Part shown: positions 25,396 through 34,644 of the stretch, in pieces
Position numbering within the stretch: position 1 is the stretch's first letter
How the letters are laid out: every line of letters begins with the position of its first letter
Assembly (NCBI GenBank): GCA_035444285.1
Contig: DAOMOK010000013.1
Coordinates: forward strand, 124,001 to 188,000
Source: CAADGU01 sp035444285
Lineage (GTDB): Bacteria > Chloroflexota > Anaerolineae > Promineifilales > Promineifilaceae
Direction of reading: 5' to 3'
Length of the DNA: 64,000 nucleotides
Translations under genes and position numbers: made by a program
Notes under the pieces: generated by a model
The model's input: only the letters and a program-made list of their open reading frames with translations
The model's database searches: none
What the model was told of the DNA's origin: nothing

Positions 25396-25458
25396 TATTA
25401 CGAACTTTTCCGACCATTATGCCCGATCAAGCCCAATCAGGCACAATAGCTTCCGGCA

Positions 25459-26298
25459 TCACGGCCGTACTCCTTCCCCGCGTTCTGCCTGAACTTCCCC
25501 AACCAGATCCCCCGGCTGGATTTTCTCCATCACGGCCGTAAAAGCCGCCGCCACACTCTTGTCTGTCACCGTCTGGCTGATTGTTGTGTCTGCGCCGGTA
25601 GTTGCCACCGTTTCCCTGGCCTGGTTGCGCCACAGGTTGCCAGCCAACTGCCCCTCATACCAGACGCCGCCGCCGGAATCGCCGGGAACAACGGCCGTCC
25701 CGTCGGCCGTTTGCAGCAGGTAAGCCGGTATGCCTTCTCGTTCGGTCACGACCGTCGCCACCGCCACTTCCACTACCTCGTAGCCAGGCAGATGCCGGGT
25801 CAGGAATACCCGGCTGCCAACGGCCAGTTCACGGCCGTTTCCCGTTACCCCGACGAGAAAGGCCAGTTCCGGCGGCGCCGCCAGCAGCAAGGTACCCTGA
25901 TCCCGGTAGTGGAGAAGATTCCGAAAGACTGCGCCGCTGATTTCTGCCAGCAGCGCGCCATTCGCATTGAAAAATTGGGCGGTTACGGCCGTCTCCAGCA
26001 GTTCCCCCCAGTGATCATGCGTCACTACAACAACCCGATCGCCCATTTGTACCAGCGTACCCAGTCCCCGCGCCTCGGTTTCCAGAGAATGCCATTGACC
26101 ATTATTTTCGATAAGCACAGGCTGGCCTGTTTCATCCAGCAGCGGCGCTTGCAGCCGGATTTGCACCGTTGCTGCCAGGATACGCTCACGCTCCGCCTCG
26201 CTTATATTAGGCATCTGGGCATAAGCCTTTGACTGTACAAAATAAAAACCTGCTACCAAAACTGCGATTACGACGAACAAGAAAATGCGCTTCATCAT
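25459..26298 (-). CDS. Trypsin-like serine protease, secreted or membrane-anchored
   Basis: A 279-residue protein with an N-terminal hydrophobic segment (IFLFVVIAVLVAGFYFV). The likely catalytic triad is His in VVVVTHDHW, Asp in HYRDQGTLLLAAP and Ser in VVPGDSGGGVWYEGQLAGNL. GDSGGG is the hallmark of the chymotrypsin fold. The region between resembles HtrA/S1 proteases but no PDZ domain is present. GAGG precedes the ATG; a second ATG is immediately next. It faces the lipoprotein gene across a 274-base divergent gap. The substrate is unknown. Confidence 0.85.
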   Translation of the reverse strand: MMKRIFLFVVIAVLVAGFYFVQSKAYAQMPNISEAERERILAATVQIRLQAPLLDETGQPVLIENNGQWHSLETEARGLGTLVQMGDRVVVVTHDHWGELLETAVTAQFFNANGALLAEISGAVFRNLLHYRDQGTLLLAAPPELAFLVGVTGNGRELAVGSRVFLTRHLPGYEVVEVAVATVVTEREGIPAYLLQTADGTAVVPGDSGGGVWYEGQLAGNLWRNQARETVATTGADTTISQTVTDKSVAAAFTAVMEKIQPGDLVGEVQAERGEGVRP

Positions 26299-26572
26299 TC
26301 ACCTCACGCTGTAAAATTTCTTGTTCGCAGTTTCGCCGCTGGTCATCAACGAGCTGTTTGGGGGGCGTCAGCAGAGGTGCATGAAGCGTCAACAAATCGT
26401 CACTGTTGCGAAATGGGGAAGTGGGGTCAGGCGGATGTTGACGGCCGTACCCCCCACCACCGTCAACAATTTCCCCAAAATCGTCAACAAAACGGCCGTG
26501 CTTGTTCCCCTTTGCCCCCTACGTTATCATCTGCCCACAATGTCTTATCCCTGCATCAATTGGAGGATGATA
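26299..26572. promoter_or_regulatory. Divergent regulatory gap with GTCAACAA repeats
   Basis: The gap between the protease and lipoprotein genes holds several copies of GTCAACAA (near 26387, 26463 and 26484) and the inverse GTTGAC near 26437. They may be operator half-sites. No gene is seen; an upstream in-frame extension of the lipoprotein lacks signal-peptide features and a ribosome site. Confidence 0.35.
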
Positions 26573-28159
26573 GTGATTCAACGACTGTTACTCTTGATTG
26601 GTTTGCTGCTGTTGGCGGCCTGTGGTGGGAATGAGGCGCTGCCAACGGCCGTGCCCACCGCCTTCCTGCCCCAAAGTTCCGATGTACCGGGGGGTATTTC
26701 CCTCCCGGAAGCCGTGCCTACCGGCGAACTGGCTCCCCTGCCGCCGCTTTCCGGCGTGGCCGGCGGTGGCGGTTTGAGCGGCGGCAGCGCCCCGGCTGTG
26801 GGCGAGGCGGCGGCTATCATCGTCGCCGATCCCTTTGCCCAGGCCACCTTCACCCTGAATGCAGCATTGCCCGGTGAACCTGCTGAAGCGGCCGTACTGC
26901 GCCAGACGCCCGCCGGTGAGTTAACCCCTGAAGCGGCCCGCCAGCTTGCCAATCGTTTTGGCTTCAGCGGCGATCTGTACCGCGAGAATATCGTGACTGG
27001 TGAAGACGCCGCCATCATCTTGCCGACCATTTATTACACCTTTGACGGCCCGCGCACCTTTAGCGTGGATGCCTGGTCGGCCAATTACCAGGACAACAGC
27101 GCCCCCTATGACCCGGCCAATACGCCTGATTTTGCCAGCGCCAGCCAGACGGCCGTGCAATTCCTGCAATCACGCGGCTTGCTCGATTTTCCTTACGTCG
27201 TCCGCCAGGGTTTTGGTGGGGACGTGTTGGTGGCGCGGCAGATAGACGGCCGTGCCCTTAACCAGCCAGAAATTGTCGTCGGCGTCAGCCCGGAAGGGGT
27301 GGTCAGCTACGTCAGTTACCAGGTGATGCCCAATCTGGAAATGGTGGGCAATTACCCGCTTATCCCGGCTGCTGAAGCGTGGGCACGGCTGCAAAATGGC
27401 GTCACGAGCAATAACATCCCCTACACCGTCTACCCGGCGGCGGACACGGCCGTAACCAATCCCCTGTCCACCGCCCGATCCTGGCAACGCCCATATGCGC
27501 CCGGCGAAACGGTGCAATTGTATGGCTGGCCCAATGCCTACCTGCCCGCCAGCGGCAGTGGCGCGGCTCGTGTGCAGCTATACCCCTTCCAACTGTCCGG
27601 CAATGAAGAAGTGATCAACCAGATTGCGGAAGCGACCGGGCAGCAAATTATGGTAGAAGGGGTGATGGGGGAGGACGGCCGTACCGTCGCTGTCAATACC
27701 TGGTCACCAACTGACCTGGAGCCGCTCAGCTTTCAGGGCGTCATCCGGCGTGCGGGCGACCAAGCACTGTTGGAAACCGGCGATGGGCAAACGTTTCAAC
27801 TACCAGACGCTCCAATCGAGATACCAGATGGCCAGGAACTATTTGTTTTTGCCTGGAACAGCCAGCCGGTCGAAGACGGCCCCCCACTGTTGCAGTGGGA
27901 ACGTTTAGATGAAGCCACGCTCCCGGCCGAACCGGCGGCGGAACCAGCCGTCATTGAGATCGGCGCCCCCGCTTATGAAAGTGCCAACATAGATAGTGTG
28001 GAACTGGCCTATTTTGTCACCTATCTGTTTGCGGAAGGGACAGCGGATGGTACGGCGCCAACTGCCCCCACCATCTTGTTGCAACCGGCCTGGCGCTTTG
28101 CCGGGACACTAAACGGCGGCGAAACGGTGGAGTTTTACGTACAGGCGGCAGGGAATTGA
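26573..28159 (+). CDS. Secreted lipoprotein of unknown function
   Basis: A 528-residue protein that begins with a lipoprotein signal (QRLLLLIGLLLLAAC with the lipobox LAAC, then GG). The start is put at GTG 26573 because GGAGG lies six bases before it; the ATG at 26567 sits directly on the GGAGG. A Pro/Gly/Ala-rich linker (about 30-90) follows. The body contains LANRFGFSGDLYRENIV, YYTFDGPRTFSVDAWSANYQ and SYVSYQVMPNLEMVGNYPLI, which look like the repeated beta-alpha units of PepSY/YcdB-type extracytoplasmic proteins, but I cannot assign a family firmly. It ends at a strong terminator. Confidence 0.85.
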   Translation: MIQRLLLLIGLLLLAACGGNEALPTAVPTAFLPQSSDVPGGISLPEAVPTGELAPLPPLSGVAGGGGLSGGSAPAVGEAAAIIVADPFAQATFTLNAALPGEPAEAAVLRQTPAGELTPEAARQLANRFGFSGDLYRENIVTGEDAAIILPTIYYTFDGPRTFSVDAWSANYQDNSAPYDPANTPDFASASQTAVQFLQSRGLLDFPYVVRQGFGGDVLVARQIDGRALNQPEIVVGVSPEGVVSYVSYQVMPNLEMVGNYPLIPAAEAWARLQNGVTSNNIPYTVYPAADTAVTNPLSTARSWQRPYAPGETVQLYGWPNAYLPASGSGAARVQLYPFQLSGNEEVINQIAEATGQQIMVEGVMGEDGRTVAVNTWSPTDLEPLSFQGVIRRAGDQALLETGDGQTFQLPDAPIEIPDGQELFVFAWNSQPVEDGPPLLQWERLDEATLPAEPAAEPAVIEIGAPAYESANIDSVELAYFVTYLFAEGTADGTAPTAPTILLQPAWRFAGTLNGGETVEFYVQAAGN

Positions 28160-28194
28160 AAAAACGGGTTTCTGAGAAGAAACCCGTTTTTTTT
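28159..28194 (+). terminator. Rho-independent terminator after the lipoprotein gene
   Basis: Perfect stem AAAAAACGGGTTTCT / AGAAACCCGTTTTTT with loop GAGA and an eight-T run. It starts at the lipoprotein stop codon. Confidence 0.93.
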
Positions 28195-28239
28195 GTTATA
28201 CTGTTCCCCAGCTCGATTCACCCAAAAGGAGAAGTCGTC

Positions 28240-28812
28240 ATGCGCTACTTATCCATCAGCGGATTTCCCGTCATTGAACCGAAAGAAGCTGACCCCGAAA
28301 CCCGCCAACAATACGCAGAAATGCAGCAAGAAGTTGGTTTGCCCTATGTCCCCAGTTGGGCCAAGACCATGATCATTTCCCCTGCTCTTTATAACATCTA
28401 CCTGGAAATGATGCGGGCGACAAACCGCCATCTGACACTACCCGAGACATTGGTGCCCATGATCTTATATTGCATTGCGACGGCCCGGAACTGCCAGTAT
28501 TGCAGCGCCAGCAATGAATTGTTCTGCCGCTCGCTTGGCGTGGACGAAGAAACCTTAGAAATGTTGGCCAAAGACCTGGGCAATGTGGCCCCCAGACGTT
28601 TGCAGGCCATCATTCAGTTTGCCATCCACTGTGCGCTTAATCCGCAAGGGTTAACGGCCGTTGACTATGATCGTGTCCGTGAACAGGGTGTCAGCGATGA
28701 TGAACTGGCCCAAATTATTTTTCTGGCAGCTTTAGGAAATTTCAATGATACCCTGGCTGATGGCTTTAAGATTGAAATCGAGTCGGTAGTGTTAGAAGCA
28801 TTGGGCCGCTGA
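28240..28812 (+). CDS. Carboxymuconolactone decarboxylase/AhpD-like protein, copy 1
   Basis: A 190-residue helical protein of the AhpD/CMD superfamily. The redox motif is CQYC in TARNCQYCSASNELFCRSLG. In classical AhpD the second Cys is followed four residues later by His; here that place is Asn, so the proton-relay is changed. The ATG at 28240 has AAAGGAGAA upstream. It is followed 44 bases later by a close paralogue, so the two likely form one operon, perhaps for peroxide or thiol redox handling. The precise reaction is unknown. Confidence 0.85.
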   Translation: MRYLSISGFPVIEPKEADPETRQQYAEMQQEVGLPYVPSWAKTMIISPALYNIYLEMMRATNRHLTLPETLVPMILYCIATARNCQYCSASNELFCRSLGVDEETLEMLAKDLGNVAPRRLQAIIQFAIHCALNPQGLTAVDYDRVREQGVSDDELAQIIFLAALGNFNDTLADGFKIEIESVVLEALGR

Positions 28813-28856
28813 GAAACGGCAAGTCAATTGTGTCCATTTGAAAGGAGAATAAAGTT

Positions 28857-29438
28857 ATGTATTACCTGCCTGTTAGCGGATTGCCCATGATTGAAGAGGA
28901 CGAAGCAGCCGGGGAGATAGCCGACCTGTATGAGGAAACCAAACGCACCCTGGATATGCCCTTTGTGCCCAACCTGGCTAAAGCGATGGCCTTTTCACTG
29001 CCTATGGCGCGTGTACCTCTGGCATTATACGGCGCTTTCTTCCAAAACATTTCCCTCCCACAGACGCTCATTGCCATGATCTCCTACTGCATCCCCACCG
29101 CTAAAAATTGCCATTACTGCGCCGCCAATGGGGAACTCCATTGCCGTTCACTGGGCATTGATGAAGAGATACTGGAAAAACTGGCAAAGGACCTGGACAG
29201 CGTCAACCCCAAACGTGTTCGGGCTATTATTAAGTTCGCTTTGAAATGTGCGCTCGACCCGCAATCCCTGATGGCCGAAGATTATGACCAGGTACGTGAC
29301 CAGGGCGTAAGCGATGAAGAGTTGCTGGAAATCATCATGATTGCGGCCGTCGCCAATTTCTCCGATACGCTGGCCGATGCCCTGAAGATTGAAGTGGATG
29401 CGCCCATAGCGCAGGCGTTGGCCCTTCATAATTCATAA
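28857..29438 (+). CDS. Carboxymuconolactone decarboxylase/AhpD-like protein, copy 2
   Basis: A 193-residue paralogue of the preceding gene with the motif CHYC in TAKNCHYCAANGELHCRSLG. The two proteins share the opening pattern Y-L-(P/S)-(V/I)-SG-P-IE and the RVRAIIKFALKCALDPQ / RLQAIIQFAIHCALNPQ segment. The usual AhpD histidine is again absent (Gly here). GGAG lies upstream of the ATG. The histidine kinase gene starts four bases after its stop, suggesting a common transcript and possible redox input to the kinase, which is inference. Confidence 0.85.
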   Translation: MYYLPVSGLPMIEEDEAAGEIADLYEETKRTLDMPFVPNLAKAMAFSLPMARVPLALYGAFFQNISLPQTLIAMISYCIPTAKNCHYCAANGELHCRSLGIDEEILEKLAKDLDSVNPKRVRAIIKFALKCALDPQSLMAEDYDQVRDQGVSDEELLEIIMIAAVANFSDTLADALKIEVDAPIAQALALHNS

Positions 29439-29442
29439 TTTT

Positions 29443-32400
29443 ATGGACAAAACGGCCGTAACCACCGAACGAGAACCAGGCCAGATTCAGGCGGCGCGTT
29501 ATGGATTGCTGTCGGAAATTGTGCTGCTCATTGCCCAATCTACCAGCCTGCAACGGTTGTTAACGGGGGTGGTGAATAAGGTCAAATGGGTACTGGATTT
29601 TGAACGCTGCACCCTGGCGCTGGTCAATGAAGATGGGCAAACCTACCGGCTGGAAACCCTGCTGGAAACACGTCGCCAGGTAGAAAAAGTGAATGAAACG
29701 GCCGTGCCCCTCACCGTTGGTTTGCCCGGAGTGGTGATGCACGGCCGTCAACTCCGCCTGATCACCGACATTCCCGCTGCCCGCACGGAAGTTCCCCACT
29801 GCTCTGACCCGGCCCTCTGGGATAGCGCCCTGGCTTCCATCCTTTCGGTGCCCTTACAGGCTTACGGCCACGTGTTGGGGGCCATCACCTTTGCCAGTAC
29901 CCAGCCAAACGTCTACGGCCGTGAAGACATCAAAGTGGCCCAATCCATCGCCACCCACCTGGCCCTGGCTATAGATCGCTGGCAGCAAACGGACAAATTG
30001 CAGCAGGCCAACCAGCAGCTTACCCGCCTGGCCTCGTTTCCCGAACTCAACCCCGACCCCATCATTGAAGTAGACCTGGCCGGCGGCTACATCCCCTATC
30101 TCAACCCGGCGGCAGTCCAGATTTTCCCGGAGTGCCGTGAAGAAGGGATGCGCCACCCGCTGCTGGCGGGTGTCGAGACAATTGCCGCAGCGATGCGATT
30201 GGACGGCAAAACGGCCGTACTGCGTGAAGTTGAAATCAACCAGGTCTGGTACCAGCAGCTCATCCACCAGGTGCCGGACAGCCAGCTATTGCGCCTGTAC
30301 GTGCTGGACATCACCGAACGCAAACGGGCGGAAACGGCCGTAAAGCGCCAAAACGCCTACCTGGCGGCCCTGCACGATACGACTTTGGGGCTGATAGGCC
30401 GCCTGGAACTGCATGAACTGCTGCAAGCCATCGTCAACCGCGCTGCCGCCCTGGTGGATACATCACACGGTTTCGTTTTTCTGGTGGAGCCAGATGGCCT
30501 GGAAATGGAACAAAAAGTGGGTGCAGGCATTTTTGCCGAAACCATCGGCTATCGCCTGAAACCAGGCGAGGGTGTCTCCGGCAAAGTGTGGGCCACCGGG
30601 CAGCCGGTGGTTGTAGATGATTATGATGAATGGTACGGCCGTTCCCCCGGTTTTCGCAGTGAAGCCATCAGCGCCGTCATGTCGGTGCCGCTCATCTCCG
30701 GCAGCCACGTGGTAGGGGCTATCGGCCTGGCCTATGATCGGGTCTCCCACCGCCGTTTTGCCGCGCCGGAGATTGAACTGCTCGGCCGATTTGCCGAACT
30801 GGCGGCCATCGCCCTGGACAACGCCCACCTCTACGCCGATGCGCAGGAAGCCCGCGCCGCCGCTGAAGCCGCCAACGAAGCCAAAAGCGCCTTCCTGGCC
30901 ACCATGAGCCATGAAATCCGCACCCCCATGAACGCCATCATCGGCATGACCAGTCTGCTGCTGGACACACCGCTCACGGCCGAACAGCGCGACTACACCG
31001 AAACCGTCCGCAACAGCAGCGACGCCCTGTTGACCATCATCAACGACATCCTTGACTTCTCCAAAATTGAGGCGGGCAAACTGGAATTGGAAAGCCAGCC
31101 CTTTGATTTGCGTGACTGTCTGGAGAGCGCCCTCGATCTGGTCGCTCCCCGCGCCGCCGAAAAGAAACTCGATCTGGCTTACCTGATTGACGACAATACC
31201 CCCGAAGCCGTCATCGGCGACATTACCCGGCTGCGCCAGATTTTGGTCAACCTGCTCAGCAACGCCGTCAAATTCACGGAAGTGGGCGAAGTAGTGTTGA
31301 CGGTAAACGGTGAACGGTTATCGGTAATCAGTCCCCCCACCGATAACCGATTACCGATAACCGATTACCGGTTACAATTTGCGGTGCGCGATACGGGCAT
31401 TGGCATTCCCCAGGAGCGTATGAACCGGTTGTTTCAATCCTTTAGCCAGGTGGACGCCTCCACTACGCGGCGCTATGGCGGCACAGGGTTGGGGCTGGCC
31501 ATCAGCAAACGGCTGACGGAGATGATGGGCGGCGAGATGTGGGTGGAAAGCGAGGAAGGCAGGGGCACAACCTTCCACTTTACCATCCAGGCCACGCCTG
31601 GCCCCGCGCCGCGCCGCGCCTATTTGCACGAAATAGAGCCGCAGTTGAACGGCAAGCGGCTGCTGATTGTGGACGACAACGAGACGAACCGACTGATTTT
31701 GCAGCGGCAGACGGAAACGTGGCATATGATGCCGCGTGTTTGTGCCACGCCACAGGAGGCGCTGAACTGGATGCGCCAGGGGGAGCCGTTTGACGCGGCT
31801 ATTCTGGATTGGCATTTGCCGGAGATGGATGGGGTGATGTTGGCGGCGGAGATTCGCCAACTGGCAGGGGGGCAGCGATTACCGTTGGTGATGTTGAGTT
31901 CGTTGGGGTCACGGCCGTCCGGTGCGTCAGATGTCGGATTTGCGGCCTATCTCACCAAGCCAATCAAGCCATCACAACTATTTGATGTGCTGGTGAACCT
32001 GTTTACCGGCCAACCGACACGAGTTCGCCGGCCCGAAATCCGCGAGAAATCCCTTTTTGATCCCGAAATGGGCGAACGATTGCCGCTGCGTATTTTGCTG
32101 GCCGAAGATAATGCCACCAATCAAAAGTTAGCGCTGCGTTTGTTGGAGCGACTGGGCTATCGCGCCGATCTGGCTGCCAACGGCCTGGAAGTGCTGGACG
32201 CGCTCAAACGGCAGGAGTACGACGTTATTTTGATGGACTTGCAGATGCCGGAGATGGACGGTCTGGAAACAACGCGGCGCATTCGTGGTCTAAACCAGAC
32301 AGGTCTCAAGCAATCGCAGGTTGCCGACCTGTCAGGTTTCAGGCAGCCGCGCATTATTGCCATGACCGCCAACGCCATGCAAGGCGACCGCGAAATCTGC

Positions 32401-32895
32401 CTGGCAGCGGGCATGGATGATTACGTCAGTAAACCGATCCGCGTCGAAGAACTCATTGGCGCCCTCCGCCGCAGCGTCCCCACCGAAGTGATTCCTCGGT
32501 CTCCCCTCACCCCCTCACCTGCTCCCCCCGGCGTCCCCGCCGCCCCCACCCCATCTCTTGATCCGGCGGCCATTGCCAACCTGCGTGACCTGGTGGGCGG
32601 CGAGCCGGAATATCTTGTGGAACTGATTGATAGTTTTTTGGAAGATGCGCCCATATTGCTGGCGAATATGGAAAAGGCGGTGACCGAAGGTAATGCCACC
32701 GCCTTACGGCTGCACGCGCACAGTTTGAAATCCAATGCGGCCGATTTTGGCGCAAAAGAGTTGGCTGAGTTGTGCAAGCAATTGGAAATGGCGGGCAAGA
32801 ATGGGCAGATGGTGGGCACGGCCGTACTCGTTTCCCAGTCCCAGGCGGCGTATGTGAGAGTGCAAGCGGCATTGCTCGCATTACGGCAGAGCTAA
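29443..32895 (+). CDS. Hybrid sensor histidine kinase (GAF-PAS-GAF-HisKA-HATPase-REC-REC-Hpt)
   Basis: A 1150-residue soluble phosphorelay protein. In order: GAF (about 20-175), PAS-like (185-290), GAF (310-460), HisKA with the phospho-His in MSHEIRTPMNAI near 490, HATPase with NAVKF (606) and GGTGLGLAIS, a first receiver (VDDNE; Asp in ILDWHLPEMDG near 787), a second receiver (AEDNATNQ; Asp in LMDLQMPEMDG near 930) and an Hpt domain with His in HAHSLKSN near 1091. No membrane segment is seen, so it senses intracellular signals. A heptamer-repeat insertion lies inside the HATPase (residues about 623-643), in frame. The next gene, 10 bases on, is a receiver-kinase that could be its partner. 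Confidence 0.95.
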   Translation: MDKTAVTTEREPGQIQAARYGLLSEIVLLIAQSTSLQRLLTGVVNKVKWVLDFERCTLALVNEDGQTYRLETLLETRRQVEKVNETAVPLTVGLPGVVMHGRQLRLITDIPAARTEVPHCSDPALWDSALASILSVPLQAYGHVLGAITFASTQPNVYGREDIKVAQSIATHLALAIDRWQQTDKLQQANQQLTRLASFPELNPDPIIEVDLAGGYIPYLNPAAVQIFPECREEGMRHPLLAGVETIAAAMRLDGKTAVLREVEINQVWYQQLIHQVPDSQLLRLYVLDITERKRAETAVKRQNAYLAALHDTTLGLIGRLELHELLQAIVNRAAALVDTSHGFVFLVEPDGLEMEQKVGAGIFAETIGYRLKPGEGVSGKVWATGQPVVVDDYDEWYGRSPGFRSEAISAVMSVPLISGSHVVGAIGLAYDRVSHRRFAAPEIELLGRFAELAAIALDNAHLYADAQEARAAAEAANEAKSAFLATMSHEIRTPMNAIIGMTSLLLDTPLTAEQRDYTETVRNSSDALLTIINDILDFSKIEAGKLELESQPFDLRDCLESALDLVAPRAAEKKLDLAYLIDDNTPEAVIGDITRLRQILVNLLSNAVKFTEVGEVVLTVNGERLSVISPPTDNRLPITDYRLQFAVRDTGIGIPQERMNRLFQSFSQVDASTTRRYGGTGLGLAISKRLTEMMGGEMWVESEEGRGTTFHFTIQATPGPAPRRAYLHEIEPQLNGKRLLIVDDNETNRLILQRQTETWHMMPRVCATPQEALNWMRQGEPFDAAILDWHLPEMDGVMLAAEIRQLAGGQRLPLVMLSSLGSRPSGASDVGFAAYLTKPIKPSQLFDVLVNLFTGQPTRVRRPEIREKSLFDPEMGERLPLRILLAEDNATNQKLALRLLERLGYRADLAANGLEVLDALKRQEYDVILMDLQMPEMDGLETTRRIRGLNQTGLKQSQVADLSGFRQPRIIAMTANAMQGDREICLAAGMDDYVSKPIRVEELIGALRRSVPTEVIPRSPLTPSPAPPGVPAAPTPSLDPAAIANLRDLVGGEPEYLVELIDSFLEDAPILLANMEKAVTEGNATALRLHAHSLKSNAADFGAKELAELCKQLEMAGKNGQMVGTAVLVSQSQAAYVRVQAALLALRQS
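31311..31373 (+). repeat. In-frame heptamer-repeat insertion within the histidine kinase gene
   Basis: Units ACCGATA and ACCGATT alternate with a period of seven, preceded by the inverse GTTATCGGTAATC. They encode about 20 residues (VISPPTDNRLPITDYR) between two strands of the HATPase domain. It is the same GATTACGG-type family as the intergenic elements at 19.6 and 22.7 kb. Confidence 0.75.
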
Positions 32896-32905
32896 CGATA
32901 GAAAT

Positions 32906-34327
32906 ATGACCGAAGACCAGACCCCCAACAACAACGGCCGTATCCTCATTGTAGATGACAACCGCATGAACCGGTTGAAACTGTCCCGGTATCTGCAGCA
33001 GGAACAGTGCATGGTGGCGGCGGTGGAAAACGGCCGTGACGCCCTTCGAGTTCTGCACCAGGAACCATTTGATCTGGTGCTGTTGGATATTATTATGCCG
33101 GAAATGGATGGCTTTGAAGTGCTGGCGCGCATGAAACGGGATGTGCATTTGCGTGACATTCCCGTCATCGTTATCTCCGCGCTGGACGAGGTTGACAGCG
33201 CGGTGCGCTGCATTGAAATGGGAGCCGAGGATTACCTGCCCAAACCATTTAACACGGTGCTGCTGCGTGCCCGCCTCAACGCCTGCCTGCAAAAGAAGAG
33301 GCTGCGTGATCTGGAACGCTCTTACTTGCAGCAGGAGATGATGCTGCGCCAGAGTGAAAAGCTGGCCACACTGGGCAAACTGAGCGCGGGCATGGCCCAT
33401 GAACTGAACAACCCGGCGGCAGCAGCGCAGCGAGGCGCAGAACAGTTGAAAACGGCCGTGACCCAAATCCAGCAAGCACACCAACAATTACACCACCATC
33501 AACTAACGGCCGACCAACTAACCCGCCTGGCCCAACTCGACCAACTGGCGCAGACATGCGCCGCCCACCCACCGGAATTAGATGCCCTGACACGCAGTGA
33601 CCGGGAAATGGTGATTGAGGAGTGGCTAGACGGCCGTGCCATACCCAACGCCTGGGAAATTGCGCCTACGCTGGTGAATTTGGGACTGGATGTGGCGGAA
33701 TTGGGCGAGATGTGCGGCGTGTTCACGGCCGTGACGCTCCCCCCCTTGCTCGCCTGGCTGCACGGCAGTTACACCATCTACAGCCTGCTGGCCGAAATCC
33801 ACGAAGGCGCCGGGCGCATCACCGCCATCGTCAAGGCGCTTAAATCTTATGTCTACCTGGATCAGGCCCCGGTGCAGGCAGTGGACATCCATGAAGGGCT
33901 GGACAACACCCTGGTGATGCTGCGCGGCAAATTGAAACAGGGCGTCACCGTCCACCGCCGCTACCAGCCCGACCTGCCCCGCATTGAAGCCTACGGCAGC
34001 GAACTGAACCAGGTGTGGACCAACATCATAGATAACGCCATCGGCGCCATGAAAGGACAGGGCGAAATCAGCCTGCGCACCTACCAGGAAGGGGCGTGGG
34101 TGGTGGTGGAAATTTGTGACAACGGCCCCGGTATTCCGCCAGACGTGCAGGACAAAATCTTCGATCCCTTCTTCACCACCAAAGCCCCCGGCGAAGGCAC
34201 CGGTCTGGGGCTGAACATCAGCCACACCATCATCGTGCAAAAACACAAGGGGAAGATTACGGTAGATTCCCATCCTGGACAGACCTGTTTCCAGATAAAA
34301 TTACCCCTGCGCCTGAGCGAAGGTTAG
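32906..34327 (+). CDS. Response-regulator/histidine-kinase fusion
   Basis: A 473-residue protein: an N-terminal receiver (VDDNRMNR; Asp in VLLDIIMPEMDG; Lys in LPKPFN), a helical linker, a HisKA-type helix pair with MAHELNNPAAAAQRGAEQL (His near 166) and a HATPase domain (NIIDNAIGAM, DNGPGIPP, GTGLGLNIS). A long insert of about 130 residues lies between the HisKA first helix and the next kinase segment (HHHQLTADQLTRLAQLDQLA onward); such inserts occur in related cyanobacterial and Chloroflexota kinases. It probably receives phosphate from the upstream hybrid kinase and passes it on. The ATG lies 10 bases after the hybrid kinase stop. Confidence 0.92.
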   Translation: MTEDQTPNNNGRILIVDDNRMNRLKLSRYLQQEQCMVAAVENGRDALRVLHQEPFDLVLLDIIMPEMDGFEVLARMKRDVHLRDIPVIVISALDEVDSAVRCIEMGAEDYLPKPFNTVLLRARLNACLQKKRLRDLERSYLQQEMMLRQSEKLATLGKLSAGMAHELNNPAAAAQRGAEQLKTAVTQIQQAHQQLHHHQLTADQLTRLAQLDQLAQTCAAHPPELDALTRSDREMVIEEWLDGRAIPNAWEIAPTLVNLGLDVAELGEMCGVFTAVTLPPLLAWLHGSYTIYSLLAEIHEGAGRITAIVKALKSYVYLDQAPVQAVDIHEGLDNTLVMLRGKLKQGVTVHRRYQPDLPRIEAYGSELNQVWTNIIDNAIGAMKGQGEISLRTYQEGAWVVVEICDNGPGIPPDVQDKIFDPFFTTKAPGEGTGLGLNISHTIIVQKHKGKITVDSHPGQTCFQIKLPLRLSEG

Positions 34328-34395
34328 CGAAAAAAAGAGAACCCAAGGTTCAAAAAAAACCATATAAGTGGATTACGGCCGTCTCTACCATCATT

Positions 34396-34426
34396 GGCAC
34401 GTTTGGTGGCACGTTGGTGGCACGTT
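34396..34426 (+). promoter_or_regulatory. Three direct GGCACGTT repeats (probable SARP operator)
   Basis: GGCACGTT occurs at 34396, 34408 and 34419, spaced 12 and 11 bases. The same word and spacing occur at 42352 between the SARP gene and the NHNET operon. SARP proteins are known to bind short direct repeats on about one helical turn. Downstream lies an apparently broken small gene and then the globin gene. Confidence 0.55.
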
Positions 34427-34439
34427 GCCGTTGTATCCT

Positions 34440-34620
34440 GGCTGCATCTCGACAAAACAAGGAGCGGTCAGCGGTGACAACACAATTTGGCGAACAGTTT
34501 CGACTTTGAACTGGCCAATGAAAAAAGCCTCAACCGTGTTGGTTTTGTGCTGTACAACCTGGGCTACGGCATTGGCTGCCTGCCTGGCTAACCATCTCAT
34601 TTGCGTAGAAAAATGAATCT
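34440..34620 (+). pseudogene. Possible remnant of a small gene downstream of the GGCACGTT repeats
   Basis: An AAGGAG site is followed by a GTG frame that stops after 11 codons. In another frame NSFDFELANEKSLNRVGF and VLYNLGYGIG run to a stop, resembling the start of a TPR-containing tail ('-eLNrlGy-Ll--G-'). A third frame could encode a 32-residue peptide starting MKKASTVLVLCCTTWATAL. None is convincing as an intact gene; a frameshifted remnant is my best reading. The rest of the 34328-34644 gap holds only the repeats listed separately. Confidence 0.3.
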
Positions 34621-34644
34621 CAAACTAATTGAAGGAAAGTATTG

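Noticed and set aside
26321..26572. N-terminal extension of the lipoprotein gene
   Set aside because: It would place 84 residues before the lipoprotein signal and has no ribosome site; GGAGG lies just before GTG 26573.
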